Source of the DNA: Bostrychus sinensis
Lineage: Eukaryota; Chordata; Actinopteri; Gobiiformes; Eleotridae
DNA length: 64,000 nt
Reading direction: 5' to 3'
Assembly: GCA_020698575.1 (NCBI GenBank)
Contig: CM036248.1
Location: forward strand, 24,416,229-24,480,228
This document shows positions 1 through 11,614 of this stretch, piece by piece. A program made the translations under genes and the position numbers. The notes below the pieces were generated by a model that saw only the letters and a list, made by a program, of their open reading frames with translations, was not told where the DNA came from and made no database searches. The stretch's first letter is position 1, and every line of letters starts with the position of its first letter.

Positions 1-3000
1 CAGGCCATAGACCCATCCGGGAGTGACGTATTCTGACGCACATACAGTTTTGTTACAAGAGTAGTGTTCTTTCTCATTCATTTATGATGGAGCAAATTAC
101 AAACATTAAATTGATGTATTGATGCGGCAGAAACAAATAGTTATTGTTTATATATTAATTAAAATGTACTTTAAAGTAATAGCACCATGATCTACCATCA
201 GTTTCATTTGCTAAAGTTAACTTAGCTTTGTGGTCACTGGAGAAAATTAAATCTCCAGTGAAAAAAGTAAACATTCAAAACTAACTGACTGTAACCACTT
301 GTCCATCATAACAAAAATGATGTTTGCACAAAAATGCTGCCCAGGAAAATGCAATCATGATGTCTCGGACACACTCCAGGTGAGATAAAATGGTAGACAA
401 TGTACATCTGCAGTAAGCCTATGAGGCCAGTAAATGGCACTGTTCACCCTGTTGAGAAAGTTGTCACTGCAGAAGAAGCTGGGTTAGGGTTAGGATTTAA
501 AAGTTGCATAACAACTTTTTTTTTAATAAAACCCCAGAATACAGTGTATTATGAGCAGCTCTGTACTTATTTCTGAACAGGGACAGCAGTAGAAGCCAGC
601 TGTTCAAAGACTTGTGGAAAAAGTCTTTTTTTTATGTGTTTGTTACATCGGATGTCTACTGGACTTAACTGCTGTTAAAATGGCAACAAGAAGAAGAAAA
701 AAAGTTACGCACAGGACTGGACAATAGCAGGAATAGAGGACTTCAGCAGATCCAACAGGTGACAAAGAAAAGTACTAAACGGCATTAATCAGGTCAGAGA
801 AGTTATTAATATAGCTTGGTAGCTAGCGCTACCTTGGTTAGCTTCCGCTTTTGTAAGACACTCTGCAGATAAACGGATGTGATAGGCCAGTTCCAATTCG
901 AACCGAAGAAATGCTCCACTCCGAGAGGGGAACTAGACTGTGCTGCTTGGAAAAAGCAAGTAGGAAAGTCTGGCTCGCTAGGCTAAGTAACTGCATGGTT
1001 GTGCACTAAATTCATTAATGCATTCTGGCTATTTTAGCTCTTAAATGGCTCTTCTAGTTGAATGCCTCTGTTCAAAATATACATTTGTTATTGGAATGTT
1101 TTATAACCACTGAAGGGCTGAACTTATTTTTCTATTTTATCAATAGTCTATGAGTCTATCCTCCTCCTGTCCTGCTACTGCTGATGAGTCTGCTCTCTTT
1201 CTGTCTGCTCACTTCTCATTTATATGACCCTCAAAGCAATTATGGGAAGTAAATATCTCTTTTCTGGTGTTTTGGTAATTAAAAAAAACAAAACAAATAA
1301 AACAAAACAAAAACAAAACATAATTATTACAATCTGAAAATACTGTGTTGAGCAAATTTTTAATTAGACTTGCATATATTCAATAGGCTATTTAATATCA
1401 TTAGCATTATAAAACTTAAGCTGTTAGTATGTCAGTGATTCCTGGTCCTATCGACATGAAACAAAAAGTTTAAATTCACCCCATTTCACAGCACATCTCA
1501 CTGCACTTCCTCTCTCCTGTTAAATGCACCCATCTGTAAGTGGACCCCGCCCCTCCCTGCTTGGTTTCACAGCATCCAGCGGCTCGTTTATGACCAACCC
1601 ATCACTAGCATTAATGTGTGATAAAATAATTGTTAGTGTTATTTAAGTCACTGGGTACTTTGTACCATATTATGAAGGACATAAACAGGAAGCAAATAAC
1701 AACATTCTGACAAAGAGAGAGACGTGCATTGCAGCTGCAGGACTTACAATAAGGTCAATAGTGCATTATAATTCTAAACACTGATGTTATACAAAATGTA
1801 CTAAATGGAAAAAATTGGTGAATGCTGTTTTTTCATTTGCTGATGGTAAGAAACTTTGCTAACCTGGCACAAACCAGATTGTGATAACATTAGCATAGAG
1901 TTGCTAACGTTATATCAATCTAGAATGGCTCCCTTTGAAAACTTTTATGAAGGAACAGGACTTTAAGTAGAATACTTGGAGGTGATTAGATAAAGTGCCA
2001 CCTCCGCGGCTAAACAATAAACTGCTATGATAGTAAAACAATACAATATAGACATTTTTAGAAGATTTTTGCTGTTTTTGCAAATGTAGAGCATCATAAC
2101 GTACGTTTTTCCACGTGGCCATGTTGTTAATAAGTATTGCTAAAAGTGCTTGTTGTTGTCAGCAAAACTAAAATCTGCCCACTCACAGCAATACTGCCAC
2201 ACCAAAACGCCCAAACAGATCAGCAGGAGCAGAACAAAATGGATTTCATGAGTTTGTGAACTCACAAATTTCACTCTACAGTAAGTTGGCTGATGTGTTG
2301 CTAATACTTACAATAGAACAGTAAGGCTTATAATAAAACATTTAGGCATTGATGTGTGTTTATTTCTGTTTGGGCATGTAGGTTCTTTTGTCATTTCTTC
2401 CTACACAGGCCGTCTGTTGTGCACTGTGAAAATGAAGCATCTGTCTGTGGCAAAACATTATATTTATTATTTATATTTAGCTCCTTTTTAGGCAGAGACA
2501 GCCATATATATTCATTTTTCCATTGTGACTGAAAGTAGTTGACATCTCATTTGTTCTGACTTACACAGTGACATTGTTGCACTAAAATCATCATCCATGT
2601 CTTTGACAGAGCAGAAGTTTTTGGTAAACACATATTATCCCCAGACACTCCTCTTTGTAGAGACTTCCATTTTGTGCAACAAAAGATCACAATGAAATGG
2701 GGAGAGGCAGTGAACGGCTTCTGAAACCACAGCTGTCCCAATGTTGATTTTAGATGCAAAAGCTTTTTGGTGCAGGATGAAAGCAGCATATAGCACAGGC
2801 ATCCATTTCACAACCCAAATAGCATTTTTAGACCATGCTTGTCCCTCTCATTGCATAGAATTACTGCAGAGCAGTAAAGCAGCTATGTTGCTTTTCCAAT
2901 AAAGGCCGCTTCAAAATCATTATGTAGGCTCCAAAACATTCAGAGGTTTCCAGACATAAAACAGAAAGTGTGACTGCTTTACACAACCCAATGTTTGCAG

Positions 3001-3215
3001 TTCTGCAGGTGAAAACATTAGTGGGTGCAAATCATCAGAGGTTACACTGCACTGCCTAAAGACCCATGTTTTAACAAATTAATATTAATAACAAACAAAC
3101 ATATTAAAATACATTCTTGCATGGCTTTTTTGTGCTACTTGAAATGAAAATGTTTCCAACTGTAGAGAGTGGATGTTGTTTAAGCAGGTTTTTAAAAAGT
3201 GATAGAAGGTAAGTC
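1..3215. other. Unassigned non-coding DNA
   Basis: No convincing exon or complete mobile element is visible. Short landmarks are a brief GGGTTAGGGTTAGG telomere-like motif near 481-494, an A-rich (AAAAC)n tract at about 1282-1320, and one GC-box-like run CCCCGCCCCTCCC near 1545. Open frames here are short and lack recognisable domains, so none is annotated. Confidence 0.6.
1282..1320. repeat. (AAAAC)n-like low-complexity tract
   Basis: A run of A-rich units of the type AAAAC/AAAAT. Similar tracts occur near 40,475-40,508, 52,855-52,875 and 55,150-55,185. It may be an old retroposon tail, but no retroposon body is recognised upstream. Confidence 0.7.
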
Positions 3216-3220
3216 ATACT

Positions 3221-3400
3221 GGGGCAACAGTGGCACACTAACCAGAGGGTTGGCTGTTCGGTTCCCGCTCTGACCTGTGCATAACTGCCGTGGTGTCCCC
3301 GGGCAAGATATTTCACAGTCACATTATGTGGCTGGTTGCATCAGAAAGGGCATCCAGTGTATAAACTTGCTAAATTATTGTGTGATTGAGGAGCTAAAAA
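3221..3400 (+). mobile_element. Degenerate tRNA-derived SINE fragment
   Basis: The segment starts GGGGCAACAGTGGCACACTA and carries a B-box-like stretch (GGCTGTTCGGTTCCCGCTC). It is followed by the phrase 'GTGTCCCCGGGCAAGATATTTCAC', a diverged form of the 'GTCCTTGGGCAAGACACTT' block typical of teleost SINEs. The downstream part (AGAAAGGGCATCCAGTGTATAAAC) resembles another common teleost repeat tail. The same SINE block recurs at 32,741-32,933 and 51,657-51,900. Flanking duplications are not obvious and the copy is old. Confidence 0.6.
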
Positions 3401-3790
3401 ATGAAAGTGAGTCATTCTGGTAGCATTAATTTATACAGTATAAATATTTATGCATAAATATTCAGCACATTTTTTGCTAATCATGAAATGGTGCTTAAAT
3501 GGCTTTTTAGAATTTGCATGCATTTACAGATTACCTGACTGCAACTCAAAACCATGAGGTAAAAAAACAGCAGCCAGCATAGTTGCAGTATACACTGCTC
3601 CACACCAGCTTTGAACCTTGGATTATCTTTGTATCTTATTGTAACTTTAGCTTAACTCATCCATACTTGACTTTACTTCTTACTTCTTCTTTTTTTTTTT
3701 TCTGTAGCTTTGCCTAAATCCGTATTTTTATTTATGTGAAGTATTTCATCCAGTCCACTGTGCACCCACAAGGACCTGCTTGTTGTTTGC

Positions 3791-3798
3791 CTCCTGGC
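3791..3798. repeat. 8-bp target-site duplication, left copy (CTCCTGGC)
   Basis: Identical to 7763-7770 on the other side of the hAT element at 3799-7762. The perfect match shows the outer element inserted once and that both junctions survive. Confidence 0.9.
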
Positions 3799-4823
3799 CA
3801 GGGCTGAAAGTAAGCCGGTATGGCCCGGTACTACGTACCGGCATAAGATTTAGAGGGGGTACGCAGTACCGTAGAAAGAGATCAGCTGTCCAGCCGGTCT
3901 TTGCAGCTTTAACACACATTAGAAAGCAGCCGCGGACCGCGGACGCTTTTATGAGGAAAAAAATCTCTGACGCTAAAGCATGTGAAGCAGGCAGTGCTTT
4001 ATCTCATCATATCTGTGTCTGTGTGTTTTTTAGTGGCTTATGATCGCTCCGTGATGTGATTTAATGCACAGAATGTCCCTCTCCCCTCTCATCATTCACT
4101 GATTGTCTCGCTTCCTTAAACAAACGCATTGAGCATGCGTGTCTTAAGCCCAAAGCGCACCTGGAGCGCCGCCTCAAATTACACCAAACGCTTGAGAAGG
4201 TTTTAATCAGTGGTCCTCAACCCGGCGATCGCGATCTACTGTCGATCGTAAAAGCAGTGCGGGTAGATCGCGGAGCCATGTCTTTCCAAATAAAGTAATT
4301 TGTCTATGGCATTTGAACGCCCCGCAGATGGATCAGTCTGAGATTCTTTCCAAAACACGAGACACCGCGGAAGCGCGAGGAAACCGCACGAGCTACGAAC
4401 TAAACAGAATACAAGCAACTTAATAACAATCAGAGTTCTGGCCGCTTTCACTTCAGTTCTGTTGCGGAGGCTGCGGGCGGCTCGCGCTCCGCGGCCGCTC
4501 TGAACACTGCCATGGGGCTGACGCACACAGACACACACGAGGAGAGGCAGCGGTATCAGGGAGGAGACAGGTGAGGAAGGTGTCAGAGCCTGATGTATGT
4601 CACCTGTTTGCTTTATTTTTGTTACTGCAGAAGTATGGGGGCCATGTGTGCGCCTCATAGAAAACAATAGGGGCATATTTTTTGACGTGCGTCCGGTGTG
4701 TGTTGGCCTTTATAGGGTGCGTTTGATTTGTTTTCAAACCCTGTTAAACCCTGTATAAGCCATGTCTATATTTTTCATTTATAGTCAAGATTCATTCTTA
4801 ACCTCGTATATCTGCTTTTTCTG

Positions 4824-4825
<2 letters not shown>

Positions 4826-4863
<38 letters not shown>
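4826..4863. repeat. (TA)n microsatellite at LINE 5' junction
   Basis: An uninterrupted TA run directly adjoins the 5'-truncated LINE. A second AT run lies just past the LINE's 3' end (7660-7702), so the LINE most simply inserted into a TA-rich microsatellite inside the hAT element. Confidence 0.9.
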
Positions 4864-4866
<3 letters not shown>

Positions 4867-5763
4867 GCAGCTTTGGGAACAATACCTACGATGACCATCA
4901 CTGAAACCAATGAGCTGATATACACTTCAGCAGCAATGATCCTTGAGGAGCTTGGCTATCAACCAAAGAGCAACCATAAAGATCCATATCCACCATGGAA
5001 AAGAAGGTTAGAAGCTAAAATCAAGGTAACTCGGAGAGAAGTGAGCCAACTGTCAGAGCTCCAGAAAGGTGCAATGAAACAACAAGCACCCAAGAGGTAC
5101 AGCAAGATGTCCATACCTGAAGCATTGGAAACTGCCAAACAAAGACTCCAAGCCTTGGCCACCCGACTAAAGAGGTACACGAGAGAAATCGAAGCAAGGC
5201 GAATAAACCGGCTGTTCTCAACTCAACCAGCTAAAGTGTACTCTCAGTGGCAGGGTAATAACAACAGAGCAGACCCACCAAGGCTGGAGACTGAACAATA
5301 CTGGAAAGGCATATGGGAGAAGGAGGCGTCACACAACAACAGTGCACAGTGGTTGGAGGATCTAAGAGCAGATCACAGCAACCTCCCTGAACAAGAACCA
5401 GTAACCATCACAGTGGCAGACATCCAACAAAGAGTCTCAGGTATGAAAAACTGGACAGCACCAGGGCCTGACATGATCCACACCTACTGGCTGAAAAAGC
5501 TAACTTCACTCCATGAGCGCCTGGCAGCACAAATGAACCAGCTGCTAAAGGATGGGACCCACCCTGAATGGCTAACTGAAGGCCGGACAATCCTGATCCA
5601 GAAGGATCCCCTGAAGGGAACGGCCCCATCCAACTATCGACCAATAACCTGTCTCCCCACCACATGGAAGCTCATGTCAGGCATCATAGCGGCTAAGATA
5701 AGTGGGCACATGGATCAATACATGAGCACAGCACAGAAGGGCATTGGTAAAAACACCAGCTAA
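4864..5763 (+). pseudogene. LINE ORF, N-terminal half with start of reverse transcriptase (broken)
   Basis: The open frame runs out of the TA repeat, so the apparent start upstream is not a genuine one; the family-like sequence begins around 4890. The first 200 or so residues are basic and helical (for example KRRLEAKIKVTRREVSQL). The reverse-transcriptase N-terminal motifs follow: NWTAPGPDMIHTYWLKKL near 5448-5501 and the YRPITCLPTTWKL block near 5635-5674. The frame hits TAA at 5761-5763, just after a short direct repeat of AAACACCAGCT (5752-5773). That duplication probably caused the shift. The remaining catalytic part continues in another frame downstream. It has no host function and is a fragment of a mobile-element enzyme. 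Confidence 0.85.
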
Positions 5764-7557
5764 ACACCAGCTGCTCGTAGATAGAACAGTCGCTCAGGAT
5801 TGCAAAGCCAGACACACTAATCTGTGCACCGCCTGGATTACAAGAAAGCCTATGACTCAATGCCACACACATGGATCATGTAATGCTTGGAGATGTATAA
5901 CATCAACAGGACTCTAAGAGCCTTCATTGCAAACTCCATGAGGCAGTGGAAGACCACCCTTGAGGCCAACTGCAAGCCAATTGCACAAGTGTCCATCAAA
6001 TGTGGGATATACCAAGGAGATGCTCTGTCCCCGCTGCTGTTCTGCATAGGTCTGAACCCCCTCAGCCAGATAATCACCAAGACTGGCTATGGGTACCGAC
6101 TCAGGAACGGGGCCACCATCAGTCACCTCCTCTACATGGATGATATCAAGCTGTACGCCAAGAGCGAGAGAGACATTGACTCACTGATCCACACAACCAG
6201 GATCTACAGCAATGACATCGGAATGTCATTCGGACTTGAGAAGTGTGGGCGGATGGTGACAAAGAGAGGGAAGGTAGTCCATACAGTAGGGGTCCCACTC
6301 CCAGACGGCAGAATAGCAGACATTGAGGACAGCTATAAGTACCTTGGAATCCAACAAGCAAATGGCAACCTGGACCAGGCCACAAGAAAAGCAGCCACAG
6401 CCAAATACCTCCAACGAGTAAGGCAAGTCCTAAGGAGTCAGCTCAATGGCAAGAACAAAGTCAGGGCAATCAACAGCTATGCCCTGCCGGTCATCAGATA
6501 CCCTGCGGGAATAATAAGCTGGCCAAAGGAAGAGATTCAGACCACAGATGTGAAAACACGAAAGCTCCTAACCATGCATGGAGGGTTCCACCCCAAATCC
6601 AGCACCCTGAGACTGTACACTAAGCGCAAGGAAGGAGGCAGAGGACTAGTGAGTGTCAAAACCACTGTCCAGGATGAAACATCCAAGATCCTTGACTACA
6701 TCAGGAAGATAGCCTCAACAGATGAAGTTCTCAGTGAATGTCTCAGGCAGTGGAAAACAGAGGACGAGGTGCTGGAGGAACCATCATGGGAGGAAAAGCC
6801 CCTACATGGGATGTACCATCGACAGATAACTGAAGTGGCTGACATCGAGAAATCCTACCAATGGCTAGAAAGGGCTGGACTGAAGGACAGCACAGAGGCA
6901 CTGATCATGGCTGCACAGGAGCAGGCCTTGAGCACCAGAGCAATAGAGGCCAAGATCTACCATACAAGACAAGACCCCAGGTGCAGACTGTGCAACGAGG
7001 CCCCTGAGACAATCCAACACATAACTGCAGGCTGTAAGATGCTGGCAGGGAAAGCATACATGGAGCGTCATAACCAAGTGGCTGGTATAGTGTACAGGAA
7101 CATCTGTGCAGAGTACAGTCTGGAAGTCCCGAGGTCAAGATGGGAAGCACCTCCAAAGGTGATAGAGAATGACCGAGCTAAGATCCTGTGGGACTTCCAG
7201 ATCCAGACAGACAAAATGGTAGTGGCAAACCAACCGGACATTGTGGTGATGGACAAACAGCAGAGGAAAGCCGTTGTGGTTGACATCGCAATACCAAACG
7301 ATTGTAACATCAGGAAAAAGGAACACGAGAAACTGGAGAAGTACCAAGGCCTCAAAGAAGAACTTGAGAAGGCCTGGAAAGTGAAGGCAACAGTGGTGCC
7401 CGTGGTCATCGGAGCACTCGGGGCAGTAACCCCCAAACTGGAAGAGTGGCTACAGCAGATCCCAGGAAAAACATCAGACATCTCAGTCCAGAAGAGCGCA
7501 GTCCTAGGAACAGCAAAGATACTGCGCAGAACCCTCAAGCTCCCAGGCCTCTGGTAG
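5764..7557 (+). pseudogene. LINE ORF, C-terminal part: RT palm, zinc knuckle, restriction-like endonuclease
   Basis: After the break at 5761-5763 the family-like frame moves by one position. It returns near 5840, where bases appear lost inside the motif-A region (a YKKAYDSMPH-type block), then meets a TAA at 5881-5883 where related copies would carry a sense codon. From 5887 there are 556 uninterrupted codons. They contain a CGIYQGDALSPLLF block (RT motif B, residues 39-52), YMDD (residues 83-86) and a CCHC knuckle C366-x2-C369-x8-H378-x4-C383. A nuclease core follows with P450-D451, the VVDI strand ending at D466-I467 and a lysine-rich helix at 477-486. The stop is TAG at 7555-7557. The long intact 3' half suggests a fairly recent insertion whose damage is confined to about 130 bases. 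Confidence 0.88.
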
Positions 7558-7655
7558 AGGACCCGAGCTTGGATGGATGAAACCGCCCACGGAGGGCGAG
7601 AGGACAATTTTTTTTTTTTTATGTATGTATGTATATGTGTATATATGTATATATG

Positions 7656-7659
<4 letters not shown>

Positions 7660-7702
<43 letters not shown>
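7660..7702. repeat. (AT)n microsatellite at LINE 3' side
   Basis: An AT run preceded by ATGT/ATAT units (7621-7660) and followed by GTGTGTGT. It pairs with the TA run at 4826-4863 on the other side of the LINE and marks the target microsatellite. Confidence 0.9.
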
Positions 7703-7710
<8 letters not shown>

Positions 7711-7770
7711 AGGCATAATTTGTTATAGTACCGGCATAAGCAAAAATCTACTTTCACCCCTGCTCCTGGC

Positions 7771-9170
7771 CCAGTGAACTAAGTGGCTGGTTAGTGCCCT
7801 GATGCCACCAGGGACCCCCCATAGAGCGCCTGAATTGTCATTACACATGTTCACTAAAAATAGAAGATGTTCATGTTAAAAAAAAAAAGAAGATTTCTCA
7901 ATTCTGTTTTGATTCAGTCAGCCTGGATGAGTGACAGTCTTCACAGACATTAAAAATATTGTATTATAAATTGTAGTACATAGTTCAAATGTATATTGTG
8001 TATATGAATAGAAAACATGCATATTACAATTTATTATTAATAATACTTTCCAGCTGGCTGATGACTATAATTGATTTTTGAACAGGCATGTATGTGTTTA
8101 CAACATCAGCATGGGGGTCCTAACACTGTGTGTTATTATTGTGGTACACTCTGACTGAGATAGAGGTTAATTCAAATATGTTTAATAAGTTAGGAACAAA
8201 AAGAGACAAGAAGCAAACTCCAGGGCATATTCACACAGCGAGATGATGCAGAGGCAGCTCGTTTCACTGGAGAAATACAGCTCTGTCACTGTGGAACTCA
8301 CAAGACAAATGTTAGCATACCAGTGTACTATACTTCACACTGGGCTGATGTCAACATGTCAGGAAATGAGCTAGACTGTTTGTATTATGATTAAAATAAT
8401 ATATTTCGGAGGGACATGAAGACTACAGGGTGAGTTTTCTAACATTTGTCTGTTCTTCTACTCTTGCGATCCTTCTACTGAATTTTAATCATTTAGCAAC
8501 TAGTAGGCTACAGACTACAGCTCATGCTCTCAGTTTTAGAGTACTGTTTATTAAGAATGAGAGGGATTTAATAAGGTTGCACTTTTCCACTCCTATTTTG
8601 AGCAGGTAAAACATTTGGCTTGTTATGATTAATGTAATATTTTGACTTTTCAATTGTTTTCATATGTACATACTTATATTGTCAAAATAACGTTTATCAC
8701 ACTGTTGATAAAGGCAGAAGCCTCTCATCACACATCTACTGTATGAGTAAACGATGCACGAACAAGGCGTGAATGGAGTGCATTCCCACAAAATATAGCA
8801 GTTTATAAAAGTACAAATACACTCAATTTTTTTTTTTACACATACTGTAGTCAGCTGGAACACCTGTTAAAATCCACCAGAATACAGGAAATATTGTCTG
8901 TTATACTAAATTTGTTTTTAGGGGAGGGCCCCCAGACTACTTTGTTCTACACCCACAGACAGTGAGTGGCTGAAGATATTGACCTCTTCAGTAATACTTG
9001 ATGTTGACAGTGCATGCAACAACAGCTGTGTCACATATGTGAGATGTGAATCATCAATAGTCATTCACTGAGGGCACTAATGTGGTGGGGGCCCCATGTC
9101 AAATTCTGTTTAGGGCCCATGAACGCCCATGAAGGCTTGGAACAAACAGATGTAGATTAAACCCCCACAA
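7771..9170. other. Unassigned non-coding DNA
   Basis: AT-rich sequence with no supported exon. A GGGCCC-rich pair of short motifs (near 8922-8932 and 9088-9096) hints at an old repeat remnant, but ends and duplications could not be fixed. Confidence 0.5.
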
Positions 9171-9171
9171 A

Positions 9172-9872
9172 TCCAGGACCAGTCAGAGCAGCCAACTGAC
9201 CCAGGAACACTACAGTTGCAGGACCAGACCATAACCAATTACCTATTTAGGATCAGTTTAGGCTCAGCCACTGATCCAGGATCAGTTTAGAATCTGTCAC
9301 AAACTAACTCAGTGTTCAGACATAGATCACACATTAAAAGGTTAAAAGTATTGAGCAAGATTAATTTATTAATGAAATGATTTACATGGATCAGATTAGG
9401 ACCAAATATTGATAAAGGCCAGACACTGATACAGCGACTGATCCAGGATCAGTCCATGACCTAATGCAGATGCAGATTAGCACCAAATACTGGTCCAGGA
9501 TTAGTTCAGGACCAGTTAAAATCAGTCCCTGATCCATAAGGAGTTGAGAACTGACTCACTCATCCAGAAACAGTTCAGGGCCAAAATCAGTTTGAGATGT
9601 CACTGATCCAGAATAAGTTAGGGATATGGCACTAATCCAGGTTGTTTAAGACCAAATAGTGATCCCTGGTGAATTTAGGGCCTGTTTAGGACTAATCGCT
9701 GATCTTGGAACAGTTTAGGACTTGCCACCGATCCAGGATTATTTCAGGTCCAATTTGATAACAGTCCTGGACCAGAACCTGTTTAGGACCAGTCAGTGAT
9801 CCAGGACCAGTTTAGAACCAAATCAGACCCAGGATCAGTTTAAGAAGCACCACAGATCCACCCAGGTCTAGT
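9172..9872. repeat. Degenerate tandem array with ACTGATCCAGGATCAGTTTAGG-like units
   Basis: About 700 bp in which variants of 'CTGATCCAGGATCAG' plus 'TTTAGGACCAGT' recur at irregular spacings of roughly 28-40 bases. Clear examples are near 9280, 9435, 9600, 9745 and 9800. The core CTGATCCAGGATCAG is a palindrome except for its central base. Units differ by substitutions and indels, so this is an old minisatellite-like array, not a clean satellite. A unit-poor patch lies near 9300-9380. No coding function is implied. Confidence 0.75.
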
Positions 9873-11369
9873 TTCTGTTGTTGCTTTTGCCTTTAGTACT
9901 TTCCAGATACTTGAGAGTTGAATTGGAAAGTAAAAATGTATGCACAGATCCCTCTGTTAATAATAAGGAAGTCTTCTTTCTGTCTGAGTCAAATACTGGA
10001 CCAGACAGTTTCTGTGAATCAGACTTTTGGAAAGAGCTGCTCATGTTATTTATGAGGCATGTGCAGCCAGTGCACCTTGTTTAACAGCCAGCCACATGTT
10101 CCTGTGCGTTCAGCTCCAGTTTGGAAGATTTCAAGCCTTTCCACATTTTCAAATGGCACATAAACATTCATGTGAGGTGATGCAAAAGAGATAGTGTTTG
10201 GCAGCACCTGCCTGAATTTGTAACTCGCAGAACAGAAGGAAATAAATGAAATAAAATAAATAAGAAAAGAAAACTAGGGGAAAAGTCTAAATCATAAAAG
10301 TAACAGCTTCAAGAGAATATGATTATAATTCAAAATGAAGCAGTTTCAGTCTGTTAAAAGCTCTTCAGTAGATTTCAATCAATAGAGATACAGTATAAGG
10401 TTCAAAAACACAAATGAAACTCATAAATGAGCAATAAAACTAATCCACTTAAACCCTGGAGTGAAGTAAAGATGCTGGTGCTCAAAGGTTTGCGTGCATA
10501 CTAAATGTAAAAGATGTGCTAAAAGTGGAGCAAACCCAGGCGCAGCTGAAATCAGCGTCTCTCACAGTAGCTAAATGGGCACAGAACAGATTTTGCTCTG
10601 CTGATTCAATGAATAAGTAAAAGGAGACGTTTTTGCCAGAACACGCAAAATTCAAGGCAGAGAAAATGCAAATGAAATCACTTTGTGGTTGCTGTTTGAT
10701 TTATCAAGAGTACGGGAGCTAAATCTGCATAAAATTTAGTATGTTGGAGGAACAGGTGCAAAGGTTTTGTGGAGGAATGAGTGCAGCTTTTGTGCACAGA
10801 TGGGGTAATGAAAATATGTTATAATGTTTCAAGACACAACAATAATGTGCTAATATTAAGGCAGAGGCAACAAAGTGACAGACTTTACCTGCAACTTTTT
10901 TCCTTAATTCTGGCTCTTATTTCCCTGAAGTGCCGCCGTTTACAGCTGATGTCTCTGGGCTTTCAGTCTGTTTCATACTTTTAAGTCCTCAAGGTGACAG
11001 AACAGTCTTTAAGCGCTGCGTAAAGGCTACGTAATGACAGTCTTACTTTGAGTTTTTTTTCCACTGCCTCACAATGCTCACTGTAATGCTTAATTGACAG
11101 CCTGCTGTGGATTGAGGCTCCACTGTGTGGAGTAAAATATGGAGGAATGGAGGAAAATATTTTGTAATTGTTATATTTATTTGATCAGCACTCCAACTGC
11201 TACTTGATACATTTTGTATAATTGTTTGAAGAATACTGGCTCTGACAGTGATTAGGACTCCTCTCTCATCTCAGGCAAAGGGAACTAAAGTCATGTGACT
11301 TTGGTCAGTGCCAGAATCTTATAAGGCATTTAACAAGGATGGACTATGCAAAGTTAATAGAAGAAAGTG
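9873..11369. other. Unassigned non-coding DNA
   Basis: No supported gene. The stretch 10,450-10,790 reads like a diverged teleost DNA-transposon remnant (CpG-containing blocks and scattered short inverted motifs), but I could not define termini or a target duplication. Confidence 0.45.
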
Positions 11370-11405
11370 AAATGCAACGAAATGATTGTCCCTCAAAAAC
11401 ATTGT

Positions 11406-11571
11406 GGGCCTGATTTTGCGAATGGCGCACGCCTGATCTTGGTGCAGACAGACCCCCGCTAACCCGGGGGCGTGGTGCTGTACAGGTGAGGTGTGTTGTG
11501 AGGTGGCCTGCTCTAAATCTGGGGTGTGGTGAGGAGCATGAAAAACCTCCTTAATGAGTAGTGGCTTATTG

Positions 11572-11614
<43 letters not shown>

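Larger units (their letters stand above)
4864..7620 (+). mobile_element. 5'-truncated LINE with restriction-like endonuclease (R4/Dong/Rex6-like)
   Basis: A non-LTR retrotransposon copy starts directly after a (TA)n tract and ends in a short 3' UTR with a T-rich/ATGT tail near 7608-7640. It encodes reverse transcriptase (YMDD at 6133-6144), a CCHC zinc knuckle and a C-terminal PD-(D/E)xK-like nuclease. That order defines the restriction-like-endonuclease LINEs (R2, R4/Dong, Rex6, HERO), as opposed to APE-type LINEs. The R4/Dong group is known to insert into simple repeats, which fits the TA-repeat flanks; the exact clade is an inference. The N-terminal region expected of a full-length protein is missing, and the frame is broken between 5750 and 5883, so the copy is dead. 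Confidence 0.85.
3799..7762. mobile_element. Non-autonomous hAT-type element, split by a nested LINE
   Basis: The ends are inverted: CAGGGCTGAAAGTA on the left, and the reverse complement of the right end is CAGGGGTGAAAGTA (13 of 14 match). Both ends are flanked by the same 8 bases, CTCCTGGC, at 3791-3798 and 7763-7770. An 8-bp target duplication with a CAG-starting inverted repeat is the hallmark of hAT transposons. The left part (3799 to about 4825) is CpG-rich with no transposase reading frame and contains the near-palindrome GGTACTACGTACC. Without the nested LINE and its AT repeats, the element would be about 1.1 kb. It depended on a transposase from elsewhere. Confidence 0.9.

Noticed and set aside
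481..494. GGGTTAGGGTTAGG as an interstitial telomere
   Set aside because: Only two hexamers; too short to mean a telomere remnant.
1540..1600. GC-box-containing promoter
   Set aside because: A single GC-rich run without CpG cluster, TSS motif or following donor.
4208..4262. CAGTGGTCCTCAACCCGGCG as the left end of another hAT nested in the hAT at 3799
   Set aside because: It looks like a hAT terminus, but no matching right end or 8-bp duplication was found before the TA repeat.
4236..4676. 146-codon minus-strand frame
   Set aside because: Lies inside the CpG-rich part of the hAT element at 3799; no domain, and such frames are expected by chance in GC-rich DNA.
7068..7757. 229-codon minus-strand open frame
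   Set aside because: It is antisense to the LINE nuclease region and runs through the AT microsatellite (YIYIYI repeats); a shadow frame.
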